This document shows, in pieces, positions 15,985-24,349 of a stretch of DNA of 25,301 nt. The position numbers and the translations under genes were made by a program. Source of the stretch: Chloroflexota bacterium (GTDB taxonomy: Bacteria; Chloroflexota; Dehalococcoidia; UBA3495); NCBI GenBank assembly GCA_002707185.1, contig PAMF01000058.1, positions 1 to 25,301 on the forward strand, in the 5' to 3' direction. Each line of letters opens with the position of its first letter. The first letter of the stretch is position 1. Below the pieces are notes generated by a model. It saw nothing but the letters and a program-made list of their open reading frames with translations. It did not search any database and was not told the DNA's origin.

Positions 15985-17208
15985 CTATAAAAGCAAGCTA
16001 ACCGGGGTCTCTAGCAATTTCTTAATCTCTACTAAAAATTGCGCGGCTTCGGCCCCATCCGCAACTCTATGGTCAGTCGAAAGAGTTGCTTTCATTACTT
16101 GACCCACCGCAATCTGTCCATCCTTCACGACCGGTTGCTGTCTGACGGTGCCCACTGCCAAAACCGCAGCATGGGGAGGGAAAATTATAGCTGCAAAACT
16201 ATCGACATCAAACATACCTAGATTGCTTACACTAAATGTGGTCCCACTATATTCCTCATTCCGGAGGGTGCCGTTATTTGCCCTGTCTATGAGGTCTTTA
16301 CTAGCCGCGGCTATCTGTCTCAAACTTTTATTTCCACAGTCGTTTATACCCGGCACTATGAGACCCGCTTCTAAAGCTATTGCCATACCAATGTTTATAC
16401 TCGAGTTTAACTGGAGATAGTTTTCCTGAAATGATCCATTAAACTTAGGATACTGTTCCAAAACGATTGAGGATGCTTTTAAAACCATGTCGTTGACGCT
16501 AACTCTATTATCTGCCGGAAAAGAATCATTAATATCCCTACGGAATTCCATGGCCTTACCCATGTCGATCTCTGCAGTAACGTAAAAATGGGGAGCCTCC
16601 CGCTTACTATCCGAAGTCACCTTGGCAATGACCTGTCTCATCCTGGACAGTTCTACTTTATCTCCGGATCCAACGCTTGATGGGATATTGGGTTGTTGGC
16701 CTGAAGTAGCAACCGGCGATACAAATTCTAGAACATCCTGTTCGGTTATACGGCCGCCTGGCCCAGTACCTGTTACAACAGCTAGATCTATGTTTTTCTC
16801 TTGCGCCAACCTACGTGCTATAGGAGAAGCCCTTAATCGAGTATCCTGAGGTGGCACAGGAGCGGTAGTCTCTCCAATATCATTTTGTTTCTGTGAAGTA
16901 GTAGCAACAGGAGTTACCGCATCTTCTGGATCATCAGTAGATGAAGTCGGTATTTCATCAAGCACTTCATCTGCCCCAGCGATAACAGCTATTAATTCTC
17001 CGACTGGAATTGATACTCCTTCATCAGCAATTATTCTACGAAGAACTCCCGATGTATAAGCCTCGAATTCGACCGTAGCTTTATCTGTTTCAATATCCGC
17101 GATAACCTCCCCTCTCGCTACTTCTTCCCCTTCGCCCTTATACCATTTGACAACTGTACCTTCTCTCATGTCATAACCCATTTGAGGCATAACTATGTTC
17201 GTTGCCAA
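15985..17208 (-). CDS. Dihydrolipoamide acyltransferase (E2) of a 2-oxoacid dehydrogenase complex
   Basis: The 407-residue protein has one lipoyl domain (1-78) with lipoyl-lysine Lys43 in ETDKATVEF, a Thr/Pro/Val-rich linker, a peripheral-subunit-binding domain (126-163, starting RASPIARRLA), a second linker and the catalytic acyltransferase domain (about 185-407). The catalytic His380 lies in STDHRVADG, and PHFYVTAEID is typical of acetyl-transferring E2. It accepts the acyl group from the E1 alpha/beta pair encoded upstream and passes electrons to the E3. A TTG start has AGGAGG five bases before it. The single lipoyl domain and the gene set fit either pyruvate or acetoin dehydrogenase; I cannot separate these. 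The inserted VOC gene and a 124-base gap lie between E1 beta and this gene. Confidence 0.9.
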   Translation of the reverse strand: MATNIVMPQMGYDMREGTVVKWYKGEGEEVARGEVIADIETDKATVEFEAYTSGVLRRIIADEGVSIPVGELIAVIAGADEVLDEIPTSSTDDPEDAVTPVATTSQKQNDIGETTAPVPPQDTRLRASPIARRLAQEKNIDLAVVTGTGPGGRITEQDVLEFVSPVATSGQQPNIPSSVGSGDKVELSRMRQVIAKVTSDSKREAPHFYVTAEIDMGKAMEFRRDINDSFPADNRVSVNDMVLKASSIVLEQYPKFNGSFQENYLQLNSSINIGMAIALEAGLIVPGINDCGNKSLRQIAAASKDLIDRANNGTLRNEEYSGTTFSVSNLGMFDVDSFAAIIFPPHAAVLAVGTVRQQPVVKDGQIAVGQVMKATLSTDHRVADGAEAAQFLVEIKKLLETPVSLLL

Positions 17209-17229
17209 GACTTCCTCCTATATGTACAG

Positions 17230-17250
17230 GATAATAATCCCGTTATTATC
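17230..17250. repeat. Inverted repeat in the leader of the E2 gene
   Basis: GATAATAA and TTATTATC are perfect 8-base arms around TCCCG. The repeat ends about 12 bases before the AGGAGG of the E2 gene, so as RNA it could be a weak AT-rich hairpin; as DNA it could be a protein-binding site. There is no T-run after it on the minus strand, so it is not a clear terminator. Confidence 0.35.
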
Positions 17251-17332
17251 AGCTATTCTACAAGAATTGGATAATTACCTGATTCCAGCCACTGTTAAAT
17301 TATATCAAGAACAACCATCTACGATGACTTCG

Positions 17333-17803
17333 TTAAGATCCTCCGCCCATCTGGAATTGCACAAGCATATGGTCTGGATCATACATATATAGACTTCTAA
17401 CCCTACCAGAACTATCCGTGAAATCATCCCAGGACCCGGCGAGTTCATATCCACTTGATATGAGTCCCTCTGCTATAGACTTAGGATCGGAAACACTAAA
17501 AGCAATATGGCTAATCCCCACCTGATCAAGATGAATAGCTTGTCCGTTTGACTCCTCCCCCGGATGTGAAGTGAGTGTCAAAGTAGGATTTAGAGGGTTA
17601 TCATTAAACCCTAAGCTAACCCAATGTCTAGTGCTGCGTTCAAGTTCATAGTTCCCTAATCTGGCGGTCTGAGTTCCTCCTTCAGTTATATCAGTAATTT
17701 TCTCTCCAAAGACTGTCATGCCAAGGGCATCCCGATAAAACTTCAGAGATTCTTCCATGTTCCTAACGCAAATACCAATATGGGAAATTTTATCTGCATC
17801 CAT
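17333..17803 (-). CDS. VOC superfamily (glyoxalase/dioxygenase-fold) protein
   Basis: The 156-residue protein has two beta-alpha-beta-beta-beta units: the first begins ISHIGICVRNMEESLKFYRD with His8 as a likely metal ligand, the second ISHIAFSVSDP with His99. The last strand, where the family usually has Glu (IEL), has Gln149 in DPDHMLVQF; glutamine can be a metal ligand in this family. Possible activities are glyoxalase, methylmalonyl-CoA epimerase, or ring-cleaving dioxygenase, and the sequence does not decide. GAGGCG lies before the ATG. It is inserted between the E1 beta and E2 genes of the dehydrogenase complex and has its own promoter (17869-17897), which suggests a linked substrate or a detoxifying role. 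Confidence 0.82.
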   Translation of the reverse strand: MDADKISHIGICVRNMEESLKFYRDALGMTVFGEKITDITEGGTQTARLGNYELERSTRHWVSLGFNDNPLNPTLTLTSHPGEESNGQAIHLDQVGISHIAFSVSDPKSIAEGLISSGYELAGSWDDFTDSSGRVRSLYMYDPDHMLVQFQMGGGS

Positions 17804-17868
17804 TTTTATCGCCTCAAGCTCATACTAGCTTATAGTAATAAATATCAACTAGATATAGGGACTGGTCC

Positions 17869-17897
17869 ATGCTAGACCGTCTTGAAAATATTGTCAA
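17869..17897 (-). promoter_or_regulatory. Promoter within the dehydrogenase cluster, before the VOC gene
   Basis: On the minus strand a perfect TTGACA (17897-17892) is followed by a 17-base spacer and TAGCAT (17874-17869). The start point would be near 17862, about 59 bases before the VOC ATG. It would let VOC, E2 and the ThDP gene be expressed apart from E3-E1 alpha-E1 beta. Confidence 0.5.
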
Positions 17898-17934
17898 AAT
17901 ACTATTTAAGAAGGTGAAGGGGATCAGATATCTA

Positions 17935-18912
17935 TTATCGTTCTAAAATATTACGAGCAGCTTGAGCCACTCTTTCTGGATCCGGAATGGACATTTGTTC
18001 TAACGGATGAGAGTATGGAATCGGAACCTCTTCTCCGGCTATTCTTCCAACAGGTGCATCTAAGTAATCGAACGCTTCTTGTTGCACATTAGCTACTATT
18101 TCACCTGCGAAGCCGCCTAGCTGAGGGGCTTCTTCCACTACTAGAACGTTATGCGTTTTTTTCGCCGATTCCACCAGGGTAGGGATGTCCAGGGGACGAA
18201 GACACCGGAGATCAATAACCTCAGCGTCAATCCCATCCCGGGATAACAACTCAGCGGCAGCTTCACTCACTTGTACCATACGAGAATAACTAATAATACT
18301 TATGTCGTTCCCTGAACGTTTAACATCAGCCAAACCTATTGGTATTTTTTCTGATGTATCCGGAACTTCCCCACGAGTTCCATAAAGCAAGATATGTTCT
18401 ACGAACAAAACGGGGTCTTCCAAATCTCGACAACTTCTGAACAATCCCAATACATCACGAGGAGTTGAAGGTACTACCACCTGCAACCCGGGAACCGACG
18501 CATACCAACCTTCAAAACATTGGGAATGAGTGGAAGCAACCCCAGCTCCTCCACCTGTAACCGTTCGGACAATAAGCGGAGCAGTAAATTGACCATTCGA
18601 CATATAACGTATCTTCGCCGCATGATTAACAATTTGATCTGCAGCCAACAGACTAAAATTTATTGTCATTAATTCGACGATAGGCCTGAGGCCAGCCATC
18701 GCTGCCCCAATTCCTGCACCGGTAAATGCTGATTCTGATAGGGGGGAATCTTTTATTCGACGCTTGCCGTATTCATCCCAAAATCCCTTCGTTACGGCAA
18801 ATGCTCCTCCATAAGGCCCAATGTCTTCACCGATTAGAAAAGTCCTTTCGTCTTCGTCCAAAGCTTCTTTTAAGGCCTGACTAACCGCTTCGCGGTATGT
18901 AATTACTGACAT
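17935..18912 (-). CDS. 2-oxoacid dehydrogenase E1 component, beta subunit
   Basis: The 325-residue protein is a transketolase-like E1 beta subunit: ITYREAVSQALKEAL, then FLIGEDIGPYGGAFAVTKG, the LSESAFTGAGIGAAMAGLRPIVE segment, and THSQCFEGWYASVPGLQVVVPSTP. The C-terminal transketolase domain (about 200-325) has IDLRCLRPLD. It pairs with E1 alpha, encoded 12 bases upstream; together they bind ThDP, decarboxylate a 2-oxoacid and acylate the lipoyl group of E2. AAAGGGG, lying in the gap and the end of the E1 alpha gene, serves as ribosome binding site, so translation is probably coupled. Length is usual for pyruvate or acetoin dehydrogenase (about 325). A 131-base gap to the VOC gene contains a promoter. 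Confidence 0.92.
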   Translation of the reverse strand: MSVITYREAVSQALKEALDEDERTFLIGEDIGPYGGAFAVTKGFWDEYGKRRIKDSPLSESAFTGAGIGAAMAGLRPIVELMTINFSLLAADQIVNHAAKIRYMSNGQFTAPLIVRTVTGGGAGVASTHSQCFEGWYASVPGLQVVVPSTPRDVLGLFRSCRDLEDPVLFVEHILLYGTRGEVPDTSEKIPIGLADVKRSGNDISIISYSRMVQVSEAAAELLSRDGIDAEVIDLRCLRPLDIPTLVESAKKTHNVLVVEEAPQLGGFAGEIVANVQQEAFDYLDAPVGRIAGEEVPIPYSHPLEQMSIPDPERVAQAARNILER

Positions 18913-18924
18913 ACCCGACCCCTT

Positions 18925-19908
18925 TTACTCATTGTAAACACCCTTGTACAGGTCTTCAGGAACTGGGAAAGGGCTGTTACCGGCAAATTCGGCCGCTGCC
19001 ACTATCTCATCGTCGACCGAAGAATTAATTTCATCAATCTCTTCTTCAGAGATCAAACCCTCTCCAATAAGCCATTCTTGATATCGGGGTAGAGGATCGA
19101 GCCCTTCCCAATATTTAACTTCTTCGTCAGGCCTATAATCAGCGGGATCAGCAACAGAGTGCCCCCTAAGCCTATAGGTATGCGCTTCTATGAATAACGG
19201 ACCTTTCCCTGACCTGACGTGGTCTGTGGCCTTCAACATCAATTCCCGTACAGCCAGCACATCATTACCATCTACCTGATAACTTGCCATACCAAAGGCG
19301 TCAGCCATTTTATATATCTCTTTGTACATATGCAAAGTAGTTGAGGCAGGAGCTCCCATCCCGTACAGGTTATTCTCACAGAAAAATATAATCGGGAGGT
19401 CCCAAATGGACGCCAGATTCATTGATTCGTGGAATTCGCCCTCGTTGATAGCTCCATCACCCATAAAACAGAGAGTAACTCTTTTTTCATCTCTATATTG
19501 ACTTGCCAATGCTAACCCCGTCGCAATCGGTAATTGGCCACCCACTATAGCGTAACCGCCCATGAAATTTTTCGCAGCATCAAAAAGATGCATCGACCCA
19601 CCCTTACCTCCGCTACAACCGGTAGATTTTCCGAACAGTTCAGCCATAGCCTCATTAGCACTAATGCCTCTTGCCAGTGCCTGACCGTGGTCCCTGTAAT
19701 GGGTCACTATGTAATCTTCGGGGGTGAGCGTAGACATAGCCCCAACTGCTATTGCTTCTTCACCAGAATAGACATGCAGAAATCCACGGATGTTGCCGCG
19801 GGTATACTGGCGTTCACTCTCACGCTCAAACTCCCTTATCAAGCGCATCTGCCGGTATAAATCCACTAGCTGAACTTTTCCTAAATCTTTATCCGGGGAT
19901 GTAGACAA
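18925..19908 (-). CDS. 2-oxoacid dehydrogenase E1 component, alpha subunit
   Basis: The 327-residue protein is the ThDP-binding E1 alpha subunit. The family motif runs from GDG (150-152) to ENN (178-180), and the loop with YRLRGHSVADPADYR is conserved near the C-terminal part. The short form without a long N-terminal extension resembles acetoin dehydrogenase alpha (AcoA) and pyruvate dehydrogenase alpha of many Gram-positive bacteria. I chose the TTG at 19908 because AAGGTGG lies six bases upstream; a TTG at 19932 would put that site inside the gene. The gene follows lpdA by 41 bases and is followed by E1 beta 12 bases on. Branched-chain substrates are less likely, but pyruvate and acetoin remain open. 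Confidence 0.92.
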   Translation of the reverse strand: MSTSPDKDLGKVQLVDLYRQMRLIREFERESERQYTRGNIRGFLHVYSGEEAIAVGAMSTLTPEDYIVTHYRDHGQALARGISANEAMAELFGKSTGCSGGKGGSMHLFDAAKNFMGGYAIVGGQLPIATGLALASQYRDEKRVTLCFMGDGAINEGEFHESMNLASIWDLPIIFFCENNLYGMGAPASTTLHMYKEIYKMADAFGMASYQVDGNDVLAVRELMLKATDHVRSGKGPLFIEAHTYRLRGHSVADPADYRPDEEVKYWEGLDPLPRYQEWLIGEGLISEEEIDEINSSVDDEIVAAAEFAGNSPFPVPEDLYKGVYNE

Positions 19909-19949
19909 TTGCTCCCACCTTTTTAAATGCAACGTTGCAATCAGTTGCC

Positions 19950-21335
19950 TTACATGTGTAATGCTTTACCCTGGGCGTCTAACGCGGCCTCTTTGAGCAT
20001 TTCAGATATGGTCGGATGCGGATGTACAGCCCATCCAACTTCATTGACAGTGCCCTCAAGGAGCTTAGTCAGAGCCAGCTCTCCCAGTAATTCGGTAACT
20101 TCAGGGCCTATCATGTGGCCGCCCAATAACTCGCCGTATTTGGCATCTACTACCAGTTTGATCATACCCTCAGTCTCACCCATTGCCAATGCCTTACCGT
20201 TTGCTTGGACGTTGAATTTCCCAACGTTAACCTCGAATCCCTGTTCTATTGCTTGCTGTTCTGTTAAACCAAAACTTGCGATTTGAGGCTGGCAATAAGT
20301 CGCACGCGGCATTAAGGCATAGTCTAGAGGTTGAGTCTCTAATCCTGCTATATGATCAGCCGCGGTCAGGCCTTGAGCTGATGCGACATGGGCCAGAGCC
20401 ATCTTGCCAGTTACATCGCCTATAGCATATATACCAGGTATGTTAGTTTCCATATTGTCGCCAACATTGATGAATCCTCGATTGGTCTCAACACCTATAT
20501 TATCCAATCCAAGGTTCTCACTGTTAGGTTGCACTCCAATAGCCGCGAGGACCTTACCACAAGAAATGGATTCCTTGACTCCATCTTTTTCTAAGGTAAC
20601 TGACAATTCTCCGCCGTCTTCATTTACACCGGTTACACCGGTACCCGTCATTACAGTTATTCCTCGGCGCGCAAAGGAACGTTCAAGTTGTTGGCTAACC
20701 TCACTATCTTCGGTTGGCACTAAAGAAGGCAACAATTCAACAATTGTCACACTGACGCCATAGGTATGATACAGATAAGCGAATTCAACACCTATAGCTC
20801 CGCCACCAACGATAACCATAGATGATGGCAATTCCTTTAATATGATTGATTCCCGACTACTGATAATTTTGTCTCCATCTATTGGCAATGACGGGATACT
20901 CCGCGGAGTAGAACCTGTGGCAATAATTATGTTTTTGGCTTGTAACCGAGTCCCGTCATCTCCGACACTAACGACGCCGTTACCAGATAACCTACCCTCA
21001 CCTGTAATGTGATCTACATTGTTCTTCCTAAGCAGATATGATACTCCCCTCACATTCCGGTCAACCACGCTACGACTACGATCTACTGCCGAACCATAAT
21101 CTGCATGGAAATTATCGAAACTTAACCCAAATTCCTCAGACCTCTGGAAATAGGATACAACTTCAGCGTTTTTTAGAAGAGCTTTACTGGGAATACAACC
21201 CCAGTTTAAGCAGACACCACCTAGTGCTTCTTTCTCAACAATCGCCGTTTTAAGGCCAAGCTGACCGCACCTGATAGCGGATACATATCCGCCCGGGCCG
21301 GCTCCGATGACCACTACATCATAGTCTGATTCCAT
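19950..21335 (-). CDS. lpdA: Dihydrolipoamide dehydrogenase (E3)
   Basis: The protein (461 residues from the chosen ATG; 463 from the upstream ATG at 21341) shows the FAD-binding GAGPGG near the N-terminus, the redox-active disulfide in GGVCLNWGCIPSK, an NAD-binding GGGAIGVEFA, and the C-terminal HPHPTISE where His and Glu form the base pair of the active site. It reoxidises the lipoyl group of E2 and gives NADH. It is the first gene of the complex operon, ahead of E1 alpha and E1 beta. The start is uncertain: the second ATG has GGGA five bases upstream, the first has nothing clear. A good minus-strand promoter lies at 21415-21443. Confidence 0.94.
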   Translation of the reverse strand: MESDYDVVVIGAGPGGYVSAIRCGQLGLKTAIVEKEALGGVCLNWGCIPSKALLKNAEVVSYFQRSEEFGLSFDNFHADYGSAVDRSRSVVDRNVRGVSYLLRKNNVDHITGEGRLSGNGVVSVGDDGTRLQAKNIIIATGSTPRSIPSLPIDGDKIISSRESIILKELPSSMVIVGGGAIGVEFAYLYHTYGVSVTIVELLPSLVPTEDSEVSQQLERSFARRGITVMTGTGVTGVNEDGGELSVTLEKDGVKESISCGKVLAAIGVQPNSENLGLDNIGVETNRGFINVGDNMETNIPGIYAIGDVTGKMALAHVASAQGLTAADHIAGLETQPLDYALMPRATYCQPQIASFGLTEQQAIEQGFEVNVGKFNVQANGKALAMGETEGMIKLVVDAKYGELLGGHMIGPEVTELLGELALTKLLEGTVNEVGWAVHPHPTISEMLKEAALDAQGKALHM

Positions 21336-21414
21336 TTGCATCCCAATTATTAATATGACCTAAGTAACCCAGTCTCAATTCGAACCGTGGGTATAATTGT
21401 TATTGAGTCCAGCC

Positions 21415-21443
21415 ATTATACAAGTGGGCTCAGACGACCACAA
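21415..21443 (-). promoter_or_regulatory. Promoter of the lpdA-E1 operon
   Basis: On the minus strand TTGTGG (21443-21438), a 17-base spacer and a perfect TATAAT (21420-21415). The start point would be near 21408, about 70 bases before lpdA. Confidence 0.5.
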
Positions 21444-21475
21444 GTTACAGAACGACTGATATTCTGCTGTTGAAC

Positions 21476-21504
21476 TTGGATTCATGTCAGGTTTCAATTA
21501 TAGT
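21476..21504 (+). promoter_or_regulatory. Promoter of the RlmD-Maf / Tat operon
   Basis: TTGGAT (21476-21481), a 17-base spacer and TATAGT (21499-21504). The start point would be near 21511, about 23 bases before the TTG start at 21534. It is divergent from the lpdA promoter in the same gap. Confidence 0.45.
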
Positions 21505-21533
21505 AATTGCTCGCGGTATACCGGAGCAATTAA

Positions 21534-23372
21534 TTGATTAAACCAGAAGTTAAAAAAGGTGACCACATAACCCTAACCTTAACCTCTTGGGGCCGGTTGG
21601 GAGAAGCAATGGCTCAGCACGAAGATCTAGATGTGTTCGTGTTAGGAGGGATTCCCGGTGAAACAGTAACAGCTGAAATCCTTCGTATATACAGAAGATA
21701 TATGACAGCCCAGGTGGTACAAGTTATTGATCGCTCAGAGTACAGAACAGATCCTCCGTGCCCATACTATGGAGATTGTACCGGGTGTCAATGGCAGCAC
21801 GTGAAATACAGCGAGCAATTAAATAGTAAGCACCGCAGGGTTTCCGATGCTCTTGGTAGAATAGCCGGTCTTTTTAACCAAAATATTCATCCGGTCATAC
21901 CTTCTCCAAACGAATATGAATACCGCAACCACGCCAGATTCACCGTAGGTCCATCCGGTTCTCTAGGATTCGTGAATAGAGAAACTCGGCAATTCGTGAA
22001 AATCGATTCTTGTATGCTGATGCATAAGAAAATTAACGATATTTTAGGCCAACTCCAGGGACATTGCATTGAAACCACTCAGTTGGCAATAAGGGCCGGA
22101 AAGTATACTGGTGATTTTTTAATTCAACCAACATTGAAGAATCCCCAGATTTCAGTAGTGACAGGGCAGAAACATTATTTAGAATCCGTTGGCACTACCT
22201 CTTTTCAAGTAGCATCTCCTTCATTTTTTCAGGTCAATGTTGAACAAGCGGCCCAAATAATTAATATTTTACGCCAGACTCTTAATTTGAGAGGCGATGA
22301 AATACTTGTGGACGCCTACGCAGGAGTAGGGACCCTAGCTATTCTATTGGCACCGTTCGTGAAAACAGTGTTGGCCATTGAAGAATCAAGTGCAGCAATA
22401 AAAGACGCACACCTGAATGCTTCCACGGTGACTAATATTTCATTTCTTGAAGGTAAGACAGAAGAAGTCTTGTTTAAGTTAGAATACGTCCCTGACGTGG
22501 TAGTACTGGATCCGCCGCGAAAAGGCTGCGAGGCTAATGCGTTAGCTAGTCTAATTAATATTAGGCCGCCAAGAATTGCTTATGTTTCATGTGATCCTGA
22601 CAGCCTCGCTCGTGACCTCAAAATATTGGTTGAGGGCGGATATTCACTGCAACAGATACAGCCATTAGATATGTTTCCACAAACTCATCACATAGAGTGT
22701 ATTGCCTCTCTAACATACGACCAGATAACACCCAAAATTATATTGGCATCCGGTTCACCCCGACGGCTTGATCTCTTATCGCAAATGAACCTTAATTTTC
22801 AAGTTATTTCATCCGATATACCAGAATACCATCTGGAGAATGAATCAGCTGAAGAAATGACTCGTCGGCTGTCATTTGAAAAGGCTTCCGCAGTTTCTCA
22901 AGACGTTACTGAGGGTTATGTCATTGGAGCCGATAGTACAGTGGTCTGGCAAGACTTGCCAATAGGTAAACCCACCGATATCGACGACGCCCGTCGGATG
23001 CTCCGTGAACTTCGGGGTACCAAGCATGAAGTTACAACAGGAGTCACCATTATTGAAGTTAAATCTGGCCGTCATATTACTGATTCTATGACCAGTAACA
23101 TCACGCTAAGAGAATATTCAGACCAGGAGATTGAAGAATCAATAGGCAGGGGAACCCCCATGGATAAAGCCGGAGCTTACGCTATCCAAGACGAACTCTT
23201 CAAACCCGGAGAAATGACTAATGGATGTTACACCAATGTCATAGGGTTGCCTTTATGCAGGTTAAACGAGATGTTTACGAAATTTGGAGTGGAGCTACCG
23301 ACTGGACCAAATATAGAATCAACGATCAATTGCCGTATCCAATGTCCTTTCCAAGGTAACAGTAAACTTTGA
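21534..23372 (+). CDS. Fusion of 23S rRNA (uracil-C5)-methyltransferase (RlmD/TrmA family) and Maf nucleoside triphosphate pyrophosphatase
   Basis: The 612-residue protein joins two enzymes. Residues 1-395 are a TrmA-family methyltransferase: an N-terminal TRAM-like domain (about 5-65), four iron-sulfur cysteines (76, 82, 85, 160), the SAM-binding DAYAGVGT (260-267), DPPRKG (326-331), nucleophile Cys353 in YVSCDP and the base Glu388 in HHIEC. The RlmD-type modifies uracil in 23S rRNA. Residues 400-583 are a Maf domain: ILASGSPRR (403-411), IGADSTV (464-470) and DKAGAYAIQ (544-552). Maf hydrolyses non-canonical or unwanted NTPs. Only about five residues separate the two, in one unbroken frame. 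The TTG start has GGAG seven bases upstream. The last 29 residues have no clear match. The gene overlaps the next by four bases. Confidence 0.88.
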   Translation: MIKPEVKKGDHITLTLTSWGRLGEAMAQHEDLDVFVLGGIPGETVTAEILRIYRRYMTAQVVQVIDRSEYRTDPPCPYYGDCTGCQWQHVKYSEQLNSKHRRVSDALGRIAGLFNQNIHPVIPSPNEYEYRNHARFTVGPSGSLGFVNRETRQFVKIDSCMLMHKKINDILGQLQGHCIETTQLAIRAGKYTGDFLIQPTLKNPQISVVTGQKHYLESVGTTSFQVASPSFFQVNVEQAAQIINILRQTLNLRGDEILVDAYAGVGTLAILLAPFVKTVLAIEESSAAIKDAHLNASTVTNISFLEGKTEEVLFKLEYVPDVVVLDPPRKGCEANALASLINIRPPRIAYVSCDPDSLARDLKILVEGGYSLQQIQPLDMFPQTHHIECIASLTYDQITPKIILASGSPRRLDLLSQMNLNFQVISSDIPEYHLENESAEEMTRRLSFEKASAVSQDVTEGYVIGADSTVVWQDLPIGKPTDIDDARRMLRELRGTKHEVTTGVTIIEVKSGRHITDSMTSNITLREYSDQEIEESIGRGTPMDKAGAYAIQDELFKPGEMTNGCYTNVIGLPLCRLNEMFTKFGVELPTGPNIESTINCRIQCPFQGNSKL

Positions 23373-23605
23373 ACCTATTTGGAATGGGCATAACCGAAAT
23401 GGCTATCATTTTTTTGGTGACATTTCTAGCACTTGGCCCGAATCGATCTATAGATATGGCGCGAACCCTGGGTAAAGTCCTAGGTGAGATTAAACGGACT
23501 GTTAACGAAGTAATTTCAGCCACTAACATTAACTCTGACGTGACCACAAATCAAACAGTGAACAGTGATAAAAACAGCCAACGTGACGAAGAGACTCCTC
23601 AATGA
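23369..23605 (+). CDS. TatA/TatB-like twin-arginine translocase subunit
   Basis: The 78-residue protein has the TatA/B design: a short N-terminus with a Glu before the membrane (GITEM), one transmembrane helix (about residues 9-23), the hinge LGPNRSID, an amphipathic helix (MARTLGKVLGEIKRTVNEV) and a polar tail rich in Asn, Thr and Asp. The LGP hinge, the glutamate and the following tatC suggest a TatB role, but TatA cannot be excluded. The start is a TTG overlapping the TGA of the upstream fusion gene (TTGA), so translation is probably coupled; there is no strong separate ribosome binding site. It overlaps tatC by ATGA. A clearer TatA is encoded at 24460-24621. Confidence 0.8.
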   Translation: MNLFGMGITEMAIIFLVTFLALGPNRSIDMARTLGKVLGEIKRTVNEVISATNINSDVTTNQTVNSDKNSQRDEETPQ

Positions 23606-24339
23606 ACCAAGGAGAACTCACCTTTGGGCAACACCTGCAGGAGTTGAGAAAAAGATTACTTTACTCGCTGATCTCGGTCGTAGGGGGAACTGCAATAGCG
23701 TTCCCGTTTTGGGAAAAAATTGTAGTTTGGCTTAAAAGGCCTGCCCAAGCCCTAAATAACGGTGAAGGCGTACCGCTAATAGCTACGCAAGTAACAGAAG
23801 CGTTTACTACTAGTTTTAGAGTATCCATACTTGCCGGGCTTATCCTAGCATTCCCCGTAGTCCTCTACCAAGTAATTCGATTTGTAGCCCCGGGTTTAAC
23901 AAGAAACGAACAGCGATATTTATTGGCCTTTCTTCCCGCGGTATTACTAATATTTCTAGCAGGAGTTTCCTTCGGGTATTTGGTTTTAACACCCCAAGCA
24001 TTACCATTTTTGTTGAGCTTTGGCGGGGAAGTAGTACAACCTCAGATCAGAGTTAGCAGTTATGTGGATGTAATGGTAAGACTACTTTTTTGGATGGGTA
24101 TAGTTTTTGAAACACCACTGATTATGTTGCTCTTATCTCGCCTGGGTATAGCTAATGCTAGATTGTTCTCTCGGTTCAGACGATACTGGATAGTATTGGC
24201 GTTCATACTGGGTGCAGTTATTACCCCAACCGTAGATCCAGTCAATCAAACTCTTGTAGCCATACCACTGTTAGTACTTTACGAAGTAGGTATAGGATTA
24301 GTCCGTCTATTAGGCAAAAAGCCTCCGAAAACCCAATAG
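23602..24339 (+). CDS. tatC: Sec-independent protein translocase TatC
   Basis: The 245-residue membrane protein is TatC: the N-terminal cytoplasmic FGQHLQELRKRL, six hydrophobic spans, the conserved periplasmic-loop and helix features FVAPGLTRNEQR, and the late FILGAVITPT. TatC recognises the twin-arginine signal peptide of folded exported proteins, often with cofactors. It starts inside the stop of the TatA/B-like gene (ATGA). Together they would form the receptor complex in the inner membrane, with TatA from the convergent gene at 24460-24621 supplying the pore-forming subunit. No rho-independent terminator with a T-run is seen on the plus strand after it. Confidence 0.94.
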   Translation: MNQGELTFGQHLQELRKRLLYSLISVVGGTAIAFPFWEKIVVWLKRPAQALNNGEGVPLIATQVTEAFTTSFRVSILAGLILAFPVVLYQVIRFVAPGLTRNEQRYLLAFLPAVLLIFLAGVSFGYLVLTPQALPFLLSFGGEVVQPQIRVSSYVDVMVRLLFWMGIVFETPLIMLLLSRLGIANARLFSRFRRYWIVLAFILGAVITPTVDPVNQTLVAIPLLVLYEVGIGLVRLLGKKPPKTQ

Positions 24340-24349
24340 GCTTAGTCGT

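Noticed and set aside
17195..17392. Plus-strand open frame across the gap before the E2 gene
   Set aside because: It lies across two minus-strand gene ends, has no ribosome binding site and no recognisable sequence.
18925..19932. TTG start of E1 alpha at 19932
   Set aside because: The AAGGTGG ribosome binding site would lie inside the gene; the TTG at 19908 has it at the right distance.
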